A DNA stretch of 64,000 nucleotides from a bacterium (lineage in GTDB: Bacteria; Bacteroidota; Ignavibacteria; SZUA-365): positions 209,572 through 273,571 of the forward strand of contig JAHLLD010000003.1 in the NCBI GenBank assembly GCA_020444325.1, given 5' to 3'. The notes under the pieces were generated by a model. That model worked only from the letters and a program-made list of their open reading frames with translations, made no database searches and was not told where the DNA came from. Shown in pieces: positions 16,759-24,681 of the stretch (position 1 is the first letter of the stretch; the number at the start of each line of letters is the position of its first letter). Made by a program: the position numbers and the translations under genes.

Positions 16759-19692
16759 GTGGGAGAGGCAGAGGGAGGGGGAATCCGGTTTGTGATACAG
16801 CGATGTGAAATGCACTTTATGCGCATGAGCGAAGACCATCTGCACAACATGCTCGACGAGCGCGCGCTCTCGATGAACCTTCGGCCGTACCAGGCTGAAG
16901 CGCTGGATGTGTTGACGCGAAAGCACGCAGAAGGCAAGCGTCGTTTCCACATCGTCGCACCGCCGGGATCGGGAAAGACCATTATCGGCATCGCATTTCT
17001 GCAGCGCCTGGGTGTGAATTCCGTGATTCTCTCGCCCAACGCGGCCATTCAGGCACAGTGGATCGACAAGTACGGTCGCGCCACCGCCGATCTGGTGGAT
17101 ACGCTGGGTGAGGTCTGGGGAGATGATGTGCGGCATCTCATCGGACACGATCCCGCGCAGCAGACACCGATCCTGTCGCTGACCTACCAGAGAATTGCCG
17201 TACGCAATGCCGTGGACGGCAGCATGCATGAAAACGTCGAACACCTGGTGGAGATTCTGCGCAGACAGGATTACCAGCTCCTCATCCTGGACGAGTGCCA
17301 CCACCTGCTCGCGTTCTGGGCGGATGTATTGAAGGAAGTGCTCGCCCTGCATCCGATGATGGTGCTGGGACTCACGGCCACACCGCCGGTTGACCGTGCC
17401 GCGCACGAACAGTCAATGTATCTCGACCTTGTGGGACCCGTGGATTACCAGATCCCGCTCCCCGCCGTCGTCAAGGACGGCAACCTGGCGCCGTTCCAGG
17501 ACCTCGTCTGCCTGGTCCACCCCGATCCGCAGGAACTCGCCTTCATCCGTGCGCGGCACCAGGAATTTCACGCGCTGTTCGAAGACCTGAACAGCGCGCA
17601 GGCAGATGTCACACCCCTGCATCTGTACGTGCAGGACGTCATGGACCATTGCGCATTTCGAGGCAGGAAATACGATGCATGGAACTCCTTTCTGAAAAAC
17701 AATACTTCCGCCGCCATCGCCCTCGGACGCTATGCCCATCGATACGGCATTCCTCTACCCGCGCATGTGCCGATGCTCGATGAAATGGAAGAAGCGCTCA
17801 CGCTCGATGATGTCTCCGGTATCCTGCAAGGCTATCTCGACGATGTCTGCAGCGGCGAGCACGCTCCGGAAATCGCGTCGCGTATCGGCAGGGTGACGCG
17901 TGCCCTAAGGCAGCTCGGGTATGAACAGCGCGGAGGGGGGTTCGTACGGCGGCGGAGCGTCATCGACCGCGTACTCGCGCTGTCGCATGCCAAACACGGG
18001 ATGCTTCGTCGTATCCTCGCGCAGGAAATCCGGAATCTCGGTGATCACGTGCGTGCGCTGGTGCTGACAGATTTCGAAACAGCACAGGCGGGCGGAATGA
18101 AAGCGCTCGAAGGCATTCTCGATCCGGAGGCCGGGGGCGCGGTGGCCGTCATGCGTACCATCACTTCCGATCCGGAGACCGACGTTCTCGATCCCGTCAT
18201 GCTCACGGGTTCTTCAGTGCTGTGCGACGACGACCTCGCGCAGCGTTTCTGCGCGGACATGCGCGCAATCGCGGCGGCGCGGCAGTGGGAGATACAGCTC
18301 GAAGCTGTCTTCATTGGTGAGGGCGAATACACGCCGGGGGATATGGCCGGCGAATCCGACGCTACACGAGGGATGTTTGAAATTCGTGGTTCAGGAAGCG
18401 ACTGGAACACGCGCACCTACGTGCTGATGATCACCGAACTGTTTGACCGGGGCGTCACCCGCTGTCTGATCGGCACGCGCGGACTCCTGGGCGAAGGTTG
18501 GGACAGCGCGGCAGTAAATGTGCTGATCGACATGACCGCGGTGGCGAGTTACGTGAGCGTCAATCAGATGCACGGTCGCAGCCTGCGTCTCGATCCGTCA
18601 CGGCCCGAGAAAGTGTCCAACAACTGGGATATCGTCGCCGTCCTGCCCGAGTTCGAGCGCGGCTTCGCCGACTGGGATCGCTTCCTGCGAAAACACCAGC
18701 ATTTCTACGGGCTGAGCGATGATGGCGAACTCGAACGCGGTATCGGCCACGTACACCCGCTGCTGACGCATCTGCGTCCCGATGAGCTGACCGGGGCCAT
18801 CGATCACATCAACGAAGACATGCTGGCACGATCAGCCCGTCGCGATGAGGTCCTCCGTGCATGGCGCATCGGACTCGAGTATCGCGGCGTTGAACTTCCC
18901 TGCCTCGAATACCTTCCCGACGCCGATGCCCCCACGCGTCTCCCGGCCACAGCGCGAAGCACGGCGAAGCTCGAGAAGGTGATCGAGGAATTCCGCTTGC
19001 AATCGCGCCGCCTGGGTGGTATCGCCGCTGTCGTTCCTGCTCTCACTGCCGCCGCGGTGAGCGTCGCAGTGAACACCTTCGCCCCGGCACTCACGGCCGG
19101 TGCGGGCTTGTCGACATTTGGCCTGCTGACCGTCGGTCTTCTTTGGTATCGCTCTCGGCGTCTGAATCGCGTTGTCACCGAGGAGCAGCACGTATCGAGC
19201 ACCGAGCATGTCATGTCACTGGCGAACGTCGTACGCGACAGCATCGTCGCCCTGCGGGAGGAAACGTGTGACGCCGTTCCGCCCATTCGGAGCAGTCACC
19301 GTGACGACGGCGGGTTGCGCATATGGATTGAGTCCGAACTGGAAGAGGAGAACACATGCTTCACATCCTCGATGAACGAACTGTTTCGCCCGGTGCAGGA
19401 CCAGCGCTACATTCTCCAGACCTACAGACTGATCAATGGACGGCGGGTCGGTGAACTCCTCCGAAAGCGCGATCCAGCCGATGCCTACGTCAAGGTGGGG
19501 GTTGTCCCCGTACCCTCGGACTTCGCCCGCAAACGCGAACGCGCCGATGTCTTTCACCGCTTCTGGGAAGAGCACCTGGGCAAAGCTGACCTGCTCTACA
19601 CGCGGAAGGGTGAGGGCGCGAACCTGCTGAAGACGCAGCTGCGCACACGCTTCATGCAGGGTCGCCGCTTCGTGAAGGTCCTGTGGAAATAG
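16759..19692 (+). CDS. Large SF2 (DEAD/DEAH-like) helicase with C-terminal membrane hairpin
   Basis: 977 residues if started at GTG 16759. GTG 16792 (behind AGGGAGGGGGA) or ATG 16810/16825 are also possible. Helicase motifs are complete: LRPYQAEAL (Q-like), Walker A APPGSGKT (67-74), DECH (178-181), GLTATPP (motif III), GTRGLLGEGWDS (motif V) and QMHGRSLR (motif VI). A ~250-residue insert without recognised motifs separates the two RecA-like lobes. Residues ~752-797 form two hydrophobic stretches (AAVVPALTAAAVSVAV and LSTFGLLTVGLLW), unusual for a helicase. The last ~170 residues are soluble and contain no motif I know. It stands alone between surface-protein genes. It could be a defence or DNA-processing enzyme; the substrate is unknown. 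Confidence 0.85.
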   Translation: MGEAEGGGIRFVIQRCEMHFMRMSEDHLHNMLDERALSMNLRPYQAEALDVLTRKHAEGKRRFHIVAPPGSGKTIIGIAFLQRLGVNSVILSPNAAIQAQWIDKYGRATADLVDTLGEVWGDDVRHLIGHDPAQQTPILSLTYQRIAVRNAVDGSMHENVEHLVEILRRQDYQLLILDECHHLLAFWADVLKEVLALHPMMVLGLTATPPVDRAAHEQSMYLDLVGPVDYQIPLPAVVKDGNLAPFQDLVCLVHPDPQELAFIRARHQEFHALFEDLNSAQADVTPLHLYVQDVMDHCAFRGRKYDAWNSFLKNNTSAAIALGRYAHRYGIPLPAHVPMLDEMEEALTLDDVSGILQGYLDDVCSGEHAPEIASRIGRVTRALRQLGYEQRGGGFVRRRSVIDRVLALSHAKHGMLRRILAQEIRNLGDHVRALVLTDFETAQAGGMKALEGILDPEAGGAVAVMRTITSDPETDVLDPVMLTGSSVLCDDDLAQRFCADMRAIAAARQWEIQLEAVFIGEGEYTPGDMAGESDATRGMFEIRGSGSDWNTRTYVLMITELFDRGVTRCLIGTRGLLGEGWDSAAVNVLIDMTAVASYVSVNQMHGRSLRLDPSRPEKVSNNWDIVAVLPEFERGFADWDRFLRKHQHFYGLSDDGELERGIGHVHPLLTHLRPDELTGAIDHINEDMLARSARRDEVLRAWRIGLEYRGVELPCLEYLPDADAPTRLPATARSTAKLEKVIEEFRLQSRRLGGIAAVVPALTAAAVSVAVNTFAPALTAGAGLSTFGLLTVGLLWYRSRRLNRVVTEEQHVSSTEHVMSLANVVRDSIVALREETCDAVPPIRSSHRDDGGLRIWIESELEEENTCFTSSMNELFRPVQDQRYILQTYRLINGRRVGELLRKRDPADAYVKVGVVPVPSDFARKRERADVFHRFWEEHLGKADLLYTRKGEGANLLKTQLRTRFMQGRRFVKVLWK

Positions 19693-19709
19693 CGAATTGA
19701 TCTCGCCGA

Positions 19710-21344
19710 TCAGCGCACCAACAGCTTGCTATGCAGCACTGTCGTGTTCTGAGTTACTGTCACAAAGTAAAGTCCCGGGGTGAGCTGGGGAATGTTCATC
19801 GAGTGGTGAAGTCTGGAGCCGGGTGAGTCGAGGCGCTTCATGATTACAGCACGACCAAGCATGTCAGACACGAGAATCCGGGCTGTGCCCGGACGCAGAC
19901 CTGTCGCATGGATGGTGAGATATTGGTCTGATTGAGAAATTGGATTGGGTGAGAGGTGAATGGAAGGGGATTCCGGATGGGGGGACTGCCCAACGGATGT
20001 TGCCAATTGCTTCGCACCGACCCAGATCTGAAAGCGACAACTTAGTCCATGCTTGGATCCCGAGCCGAGAGTTATCACATCGTCATATCCATCACCATTT
20101 ACGTCTCCGGCTGGATACACTCCTGGATCCACATAATCGACATTCGGAGAGGTTCCGAAAAACCCCAATGGAGTGCGGAACTCTGCACCACCAGGATAGA
20201 AATAATATCTGGTTGCCTGCCAGAAAATACCGTTCGACCAGCCCATTATCAGGTCTGGTTTGCCATCACCATTCATATCACCCACTGGAGCAATTACGGT
20301 CGGGCTAATATCAGCGTATGGTCCAGGTGTTGCATTCGGTATCGAGTCGTTTGGTAGAATCGTCAATGGCAGCTCTGCCTTACCACGAAACATCAGTGCG
20401 TCACCGAATTCCCTATGAATTGCGATATCGAGTATGTCCTGGTAGCCGTCGTTGTCGATATCCATCATTCTTGCCCGACCGTATTTTGGTGCCCATCCGT
20501 CTTTTTGCCGGATCACCCTGGTGGGTATTCCTGCTGCAGCTTGACTATTCCCCAGATAGAGATTCCAGTACACATTACCTGTGGTGTCAGCGCCGGCAAT
20601 CAGGATTTCGTCGTAGCCGTCTCCATTGATGTCCCCTGTCAGAATATCGAGTGCAAATGTCAGAGTGGCCGCTAAGGGTGGCGTGACCAGGAACTCGACA
20701 TCATATTCCGCATCCATCTCCGGACCGCCGAGATACAGAACCGCCTTGTATCTAACGGACTCCCGGAGGTCATTCGCCATCACGAGAAGATCCGGCCAGC
20801 CGTCACCATTGAAATCCGGGGCAAACACTGAGTTCCGGTAACCATACTCCAAGGTCTTACCGACACGTTCTTGCGGCTTTCCTTCGATCAGCAGGTCAGG
20901 CTCCCAGTCATACTTCACCGCGCCTTCTTTCTGGTAATAGACACGGACTTTACCCGTGAAATCCGGGGGATATTCTCCAGGGGGCCAATTATGGATAGCG
21001 GTGACAATATCCATGCGTCCATCACGATTGAAGTCCGCTGCACACACACCCGAACTGCCCCCCTGAAGTCGATAAGCCGGTACATGGCTGAGCGTATCAC
21101 CACCGAAAAAGATATATGTGGTGTCGGATTTCGATGTGACGGCAAAGTCGTCGTATCCGTCTCCGTTGATATCCCCGAGTGGAGCCGAGTACCGGGCGAA
21201 ATACGTCAAATCCGGCCGGTACACCTCCGCCCATTTCTTGATATGCCAATCCGGCAGCTCGGTCGTCTTCGGCACCTGCGCGTGCAGCAGTCCAGGAAAG
21301 CCGATGAGAATGAAGCACAAGATCGAAAAAAGAATACGCCGCAT
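19710..21344 (-). CDS. T9SS-exported FG-GAP/VCBS-repeat protein
   Basis: 544 residues from the ATG at 21344, where MRRILFSILCFILIGF begins a signal peptide cleaved near LLHAQ. At least seven calcium-binding-type repeats are visible: DINGDGYDDF, DFNRDGRMDI, DFNGDGWPDL, DINGDGYDEI, DIDNDGYQDI, DMNGDGKPDL and DVNGDGYDDV. They form an integrin-alpha-like beta-propeller. The C-terminus (IHLSPNPIS, VSDMLGRAV, PGLYFVTV) is a T9SS type A sorting domain. Predicted to be a surface or secreted Ca-binding adhesion or scaffold protein; no catalytic domain is seen. It converges with the helicase gene, with only 17 bases between the stops. Confidence 0.9.
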   Translation of the reverse strand: MRRILFSILCFILIGFPGLLHAQVPKTTELPDWHIKKWAEVYRPDLTYFARYSAPLGDINGDGYDDFAVTSKSDTTYIFFGGDTLSHVPAYRLQGGSSGVCAADFNRDGRMDIVTAIHNWPPGEYPPDFTGKVRVYYQKEGAVKYDWEPDLLIEGKPQERVGKTLEYGYRNSVFAPDFNGDGWPDLLVMANDLRESVRYKAVLYLGGPEMDAEYDVEFLVTPPLAATLTFALDILTGDINGDGYDEILIAGADTTGNVYWNLYLGNSQAAAGIPTRVIRQKDGWAPKYGRARMMDIDNDGYQDILDIAIHREFGDALMFRGKAELPLTILPNDSIPNATPGPYADISPTVIAPVGDMNGDGKPDLIMGWSNGIFWQATRYYFYPGGAEFRTPLGFFGTSPNVDYVDPGVYPAGDVNGDGYDDVITLGSGSKHGLSCRFQIWVGAKQLATSVGQSPHPESPSIHLSPNPISQSDQYLTIHATGLRPGTARILVSDMLGRAVIMKRLDSPGSRLHHSMNIPQLTPGLYFVTVTQNTTVLHSKLLVR

Positions 21345-21441
21345 ACAGCAAACCCCCAGTGGAATAAACGACGATCTATGGTACGGAAATACGAGGAGGG
21401 AATAAAGAGAGGAGATCACCCTCCATGATCACCTGGAAAAT

Positions 21442-21550
21442 CGATAGCGATAACGATTTCGATATCGTATACGATTTCGATTTCGAATTCGATTTCGTGT
21501 GCGATATCGATTTCGATTTCGGTTTCGACTGCGATTTCGATTTCGATTTT
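21442..21550. repeat. Imperfect GATTTC hexanucleotide array
   Basis: About 109 bases made almost entirely of GATTTC, GATATC, GATAAC, GAATTC and similar variants in a period of six. It ends directly at the 42-bp dispersed repeat copy C. The degenerate period suggests an old simple-sequence expansion. Confidence 0.85.
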
Positions 21551-21590
21551 CCGGCTTCGTTTCGCTTCACTCAACTACGCCGCGACAGGC
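21549..21590 (-). repeat. Dispersed 42-bp repeat, copy C
   Basis: On the minus strand it reads GCCTGTCGCGGCGTAG at the start and AACGAAGCCGGAA at the end, matching copy A at 7295-7336 at all but about five positions. It abuts the GATTTC array. Confidence 0.8.
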
Positions 21591-21653
21591 GAAGTCAGTG
21601 GTACTTGGTTGATGTTGGGAAATCAGAGGGTGCGTGCCGACAACGCCGAACCG

Positions 21654-21719
21654 CAGGTGAGGCAAAAACGACTCCGCGCAGCGGAGGCAACACCGCCACG
21701 CGAAGCGGGGCAACACCTG
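21654..21719. other. Foldable multi-branch element
   Basis: CAGGTG (21654-21659) pairs with CACCTG (21714-21719) to close a domain. Inside it are CTCCGC/GCGGAG (21672-21677 with 21681-21686, loop GCA) and CCGC/GCGG (21693-21696 with 21705-21708). Short GGCAACACC-like repeats link the arms. It could be a structured RNA, the 3' untranslated part of pdaD, or a palindromic repeat. Confidence 0.4.
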
Positions 21720-21723
21720 TGAG

Positions 21724-21759
21724 TAAAAACGAAAAGGGCAGACCAAAACGCCTGCCCTT
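21724..21759 (-). terminator. Rho-independent terminator of pdaD
   Basis: On the minus strand AAGGGCAG and CTGCCCTT form an 8-bp stem with a 10-base loop, followed by TTCGTTTTT. It lies 25 bases past the pdaD stop. Confidence 0.85.
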
Positions 21760-21784
21760 AACAAACAACGATGAACCCAGCCAA

Positions 21785-22330
21785 CTACTCCGGCAGCAGC
21801 ACTGCGCAGGAAATGACGGTGGTCCACAGGCCGAGTCGGCCTTCGGCGGATTGTGTGACGTTGAAGGATTTGAAAATCTTGCCACTGGTTTTGTATACCT
21901 GCTCGCGTTCGTCCCAGGCGGAGTCGGGATCGAAATCCACGCCCAGGGTCGTTGCCAGCATGGTTGCGGCGAGGTCTTCGGCGTAGTCGCCGGCCACTTT
22001 CTGCGTTTCGCCAAAGGGATGATGCTCTGAGAGGTAGCCGTAGGTGGTGCCGTCGGCCGGCATGGCGCCGCCGATGGAGGATGCGATCAGGCGATTGGCC
22101 TCGTTGGTGGCGTTGCGCGCCATGACCACAAAAGTGATTTCACCCGGATGCAGACGCTCGAGGCCGATTTTTTTGCTGATGCGCTTGCATCCCGGTGGAT
22201 AAATACTCGAAACCGTCACGAGGTTCTGCTGTTCGAGATCCGCATCACGCAGCGCGAGCTCGAAAGACTGCAGATAATCCTTGTGTCGTCCGACGCCCTT
22301 GGTGAAAAAGATTCTTTTGGGAACGAACAC
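21785..22330 (-). CDS. pdaD: Pyruvoyl-dependent arginine decarboxylase
   Basis: 181 residues. The enzyme decarboxylates arginine to agmatine for polyamine synthesis, using a pyruvoyl group made by self-cleavage. The cleavage site is visible as [12 protein letters not shown] with Ser41-Ser42, in the position expected from archaeal and bacterial relatives. [25 protein letters not shown] and [15 protein letters not shown] also fit the family. The start is a GTG with GGAGGA 7 bases upstream. It follows tyrS after 39 bases, so it is probably the third gene of smpB-tyrS-pdaD, and a terminator follows it. Agmatine-converting enzymes are not in the window. Confidence 0.94.
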   Translation of the reverse strand: MFVPKRIFFTKGVGRHKDYLQSFELALRDADLEQQNLVTVSSIYPPGCKRISKKIGLERLHPGEITFVVMARNATNEANRLIASSIGGAMPADGTTYGYLSEHHPFGETQKVAGDYAEDLAATMLATTLGVDFDPDSAWDEREQVYKTSGKIFKSFNVTQSAEGRLGLWTTVISCAVLLPE

Positions 22331-22369
22331 GTGAGTATCCTCCGAAACTGGAAATGAGAAATGGGCTTT

Positions 22370-23593
22370 TCAGCCGCGAACTATCTTGATAAAACGCCGC
22401 TTGCCGACCTTGACGATGCTCTCCGCATCCGGCGGCACGGGTGCGGTGGGATCGGTGATGCGCTCGTCGCCGATGCTGACAGCGGACTGCTGCATCAGGC
22501 GGCGGCCTTCACCCTTGGACTTCACAAGTCCGGCTTCAAAAATAACTTCAAGTAACAACTTATCACTACCAGCCGGAAGCGCAAATTCTTCAATCTCCTC
22601 CGGCGCCATCTTGTTCTTGATCACGCGGTCGAAATGCTCTTCCGCCTGTACTGCTGCCGCGTCGTCGTAGTACATGGCCACGACGCTGCGGGCGAGTTCG
22701 CGCTTGAAATCGCGCGGATTCTCGCCTTTTTCCATGGCCGACTCGATGGCTGCCACACGCTCGCCGTCGACATCCGTCACGAGACGGAACCACTGCAGAA
22801 TCTGCGGATCGGTAATCGACAGCGTCTTGCCGTACATGTCCTCAGGCGTGTCATTGAAGGCCACGTAATTATTCAGCGATTTGCTCATTTTTTCCACGCC
22901 GTCAGTGCCCTCCAGCAGCGGCATGGTGAGAATGATCTGCGGCGCCTGTCCGTATTCCCGCTGGATTTCCCTTCCCACAAGAAGATTGAATTTCTGATCG
23001 CTGCCGCCCAGCTCGACGTCAGACCGCACCGCGACGGAATCGTAAGCCTGCGCGAGGGGATAGAGGAATTCATGCACGCTGATGGCTTCCTGGCTGCGGT
23101 AGCGCTTTTCGAAATCGTCGCGCTCAAGCATGCGCGCCACGGTGTATTTCGCGCTGAGCTTGATGACTTCTTCGAAACTCATGGGTGCGAGCCAGTCCGA
23201 GTTGTAGCGAATCTGCACGGTGTCGATGTCGAGCACCTTGGCCGCCTGTTCGAAATACGACTGTCCATTCACCCGGGTTTCTTCCAGGGTGAGTGATGGA
23301 CGTGTTTTACTCTTGCCCGTCGGATCGCCGATCATGCCGGTGAAGTCGCCGACGATAAGGATGGCCTGATGTCCGAGATCCTGAAACTGCCGCAGCTTGC
23401 GCAGCACGACCGAGTGTCCCAGATGTAGGTCAGGACGGCTCGGATCGCAGCCCAGCTTGATGTTCAGCGGCGTGCCCGTGGAAATCGATTTTTCCAGCTT
23501 GCGCACGAGTTCGTCCTCCGGCAGCAGCTCGGAAATGCCGCGGCGGATATGGTCCATTTGTTCGTTGACGGTGGGGAAGTGGGTGTTGGTCAC
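22370..23593 (-). CDS. tyrS: Tyrosyl-tRNA synthetase
   Basis: 407 residues, the usual length. It charges tRNA-Tyr. The class I HIGH motif appears as HLGH (57-60), and KMSKS is at 235-239 followed by LNNY. The C-terminal ~60 residues (KGEGRRLMQQSAVSIGDERI, then VGKRRFIKI) form the S4 RNA-binding domain. The GTG start overlaps the smpB stop by 4 bases (GTGA), indicating coupled translation. The 39-base gap to pdaD contains that gene's ribosome-binding site. Confidence 0.97.
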   Translation of the reverse strand: MTNTHFPTVNEQMDHIRRGISELLPEDELVRKLEKSISTGTPLNIKLGCDPSRPDLHLGHSVVLRKLRQFQDLGHQAILIVGDFTGMIGDPTGKSKTRPSLTLEETRVNGQSYFEQAAKVLDIDTVQIRYNSDWLAPMSFEEVIKLSAKYTVARMLERDDFEKRYRSQEAISVHEFLYPLAQAYDSVAVRSDVELGGSDQKFNLLVGREIQREYGQAPQIILTMPLLEGTDGVEKMSKSLNNYVAFNDTPEDMYGKTLSITDPQILQWFRLVTDVDGERVAAIESAMEKGENPRDFKRELARSVVAMYYDDAAAVQAEEHFDRVIKNKMAPEEIEEFALPAGSDKLLLEVIFEAGLVKSKGEGRRLMQQSAVSIGDERITDPTAPVPPDAESIVKVGKRRFIKIVRG

Positions 23594-24045
23594 AGCTGCC
23601 GTTCCATGTCTCGTTGAATTTCACGTTTTTTCAGCGCCTGCCGCTTGTCGTAAGTCTTCTTGCCCTTGCAGATTCCGAGTTCGATTTTCAGATGTCTGCC
23701 CGAGAAATAAATTTCCAGCGGAATCAGGGTCAGTCCTTTTTCATGCACCTTCTGTGCCAGCTTGCGGATTTCCTTGCGTTTCGCCAGCAGTTTCCGCACA
23801 CGAATGGGATCGTGGTTGTGGATATTTCCCTTTTCGAAGGGACTGATGTGCATGTTGTGGAGGAAAAGTTCGCCGTTTTCGACCGTGGCGTAGGCATCCT
23901 GCACGTTGATTTTTCCGGCACGGACGGACTTCACCTCCGTGCCGCGGAGCACGATGCCGACCTCCAGGCTTTCCAGCACGTGGTACTCGTGCCGGGCGCG
24001 GCGGTTGTTGAGAATAAGATTGATATGTTCGGGGTCGTTTGCCAT
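23590..24045 (-). CDS. smpB: SsrA-binding protein SmpB
   Basis: 151 residues from the ATG at 24045 (MANDPEHINLILNNRRARHEY). SmpB binds tmRNA and brings it to stalled ribosomes in trans-translation. The core LESLEVGIVLRGTEVKSVR, NVQDAYATVENGELFL and the basic GKKTYDKRQALKKREIQRD tail are all present. An upstream extension of the reading frame lacks similarity and was not used. Divergent from rimP; the shared 149-base region includes a promoter for rimP. The tmRNA gene itself is not in the window. Confidence 0.97.
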   Translation of the reverse strand: MANDPEHINLILNNRRARHEYHVLESLEVGIVLRGTEVKSVRAGKINVQDAYATVENGELFLHNMHISPFEKGNIHNHDPIRVRKLLAKRKEIRKLAQKVHEKGLTLIPLEIYFSGRHLKIELGICKGKKTYDKRQALKKREIQRDMERQL

Positions 24046-24111
24046 TCGAGTAATATGCGAAATGATCGCCTGCAATAATAAGAGAATTAATGAAAAAAGA
24101 CCTGCCGTCAA

Positions 24112-24140
24112 TTGCAAGTGAGACGGCAATCGGCTATATT
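24112..24140 (+). promoter_or_regulatory. Candidate promoter of the rimP-nusA-infB operon
   Basis: TTGCAA (24112-24117) and TATATT (24135-24140) are spaced by 17 bases, 55 bases before the rimP ATG. A TTGACG on the opposite strand around 24104-24109 may serve smpB, so the region could hold divergent promoters. Confidence 0.5.
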
Positions 24141-24194
24141 AGGATGTTCTGAATGTGGGGCTACCCCGCATTTTTTATTATCGGTACGTTAACA

Positions 24195-24638
24195 ATGAAG
24201 GCAGAGCTCAGAAACGCATTTTCACCCCTGATTTCCGATGCCGGAGCGCATCTCGTGGACGTTGAAGTCCGCCAGAAGGGGAAGAAGCGTCTGGTCGAAG
24301 TTTTCGTCGATACCGATAAGGGCATCACCGCCGACGAACTGGCGCAGATCAGCCGTTCGCTCGCAGATGCCGTCGAGAAGGGAGATCTCGTGCAGGATGC
24401 GTATACGCTGATCGTATCTTCACCTGGTCTCGAACGCCCGCTTGAGCATCCCTGGCAGTTCCGCAGGCACACGGGCCGCAATGTCCGCGTCCGCTGGAAA
24501 GACGGAGATGCCGAAAGCGAGTTCTGTGGAGAAGTCGCCGAGGTCACTGATGAGCAGCTTCTGCTGCGTGACGGCGAAGGTTTCCGCACCATTCCGCATG
24601 AAGACATTCTTCATGCGGTTGTTGAAATAACCCTGTAA
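24195..24638 (+). CDS. rimP: Ribosome maturation factor RimP
   Basis: 147 residues from the ATG at 24195 (MKAELRNAFSPLISDAG). RimP helps assemble the 30S subunit. Family features are HLVDVEVRQKGKKRLVEVFVD, the central ITADELAQISRSLADAVE and the SSPGLERPL signature. An upstream extension of 14 codons (MWGYPAFF) is disfavoured because it would include sequence close to the promoter. It is the first gene of the rimP-nusA-infB block, the standard bacterial order. Confidence 0.95.
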   Translation: MKAELRNAFSPLISDAGAHLVDVEVRQKGKKRLVEVFVDTDKGITADELAQISRSLADAVEKGDLVQDAYTLIVSSPGLERPLEHPWQFRRHTGRNVRVRWKDGDAESEFCGEVAEVTDEQLLLRDGEGFRTIPHEDILHAVVEITL

Positions 24639-24681
24639 ACAACGTGTACAGCATATACTCTGCTGGAGGTAGAAGGTCACC

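Larger units (their letters stand above)
21345..21784. other. Gene-free repeat-rich stretch
   Basis: This 440-base gap contains, in order, the leader of the FG-GAP gene, a GATTTC hexanucleotide array (21442-21550), the third copy of the 42-bp dispersed repeat (21549-21590), about 60 bases of unassigned sequence, a foldable multi-hairpin element (21654-21719) and the terminator of pdaD (21724-21759). Long open frames across the array encode only Asp-Phe or Lys-Ser alternations and are not genes. Confidence 0.75.

Noticed and set aside
21425-22030. A long plus-strand frame encoding alternating Asp-Phe residues, and its opposite-strand Lys-Ser counterpart
   Set aside because: It is a translation of the GATTTC array and the repeat tail, overlaps pdaD, and has no coding features.
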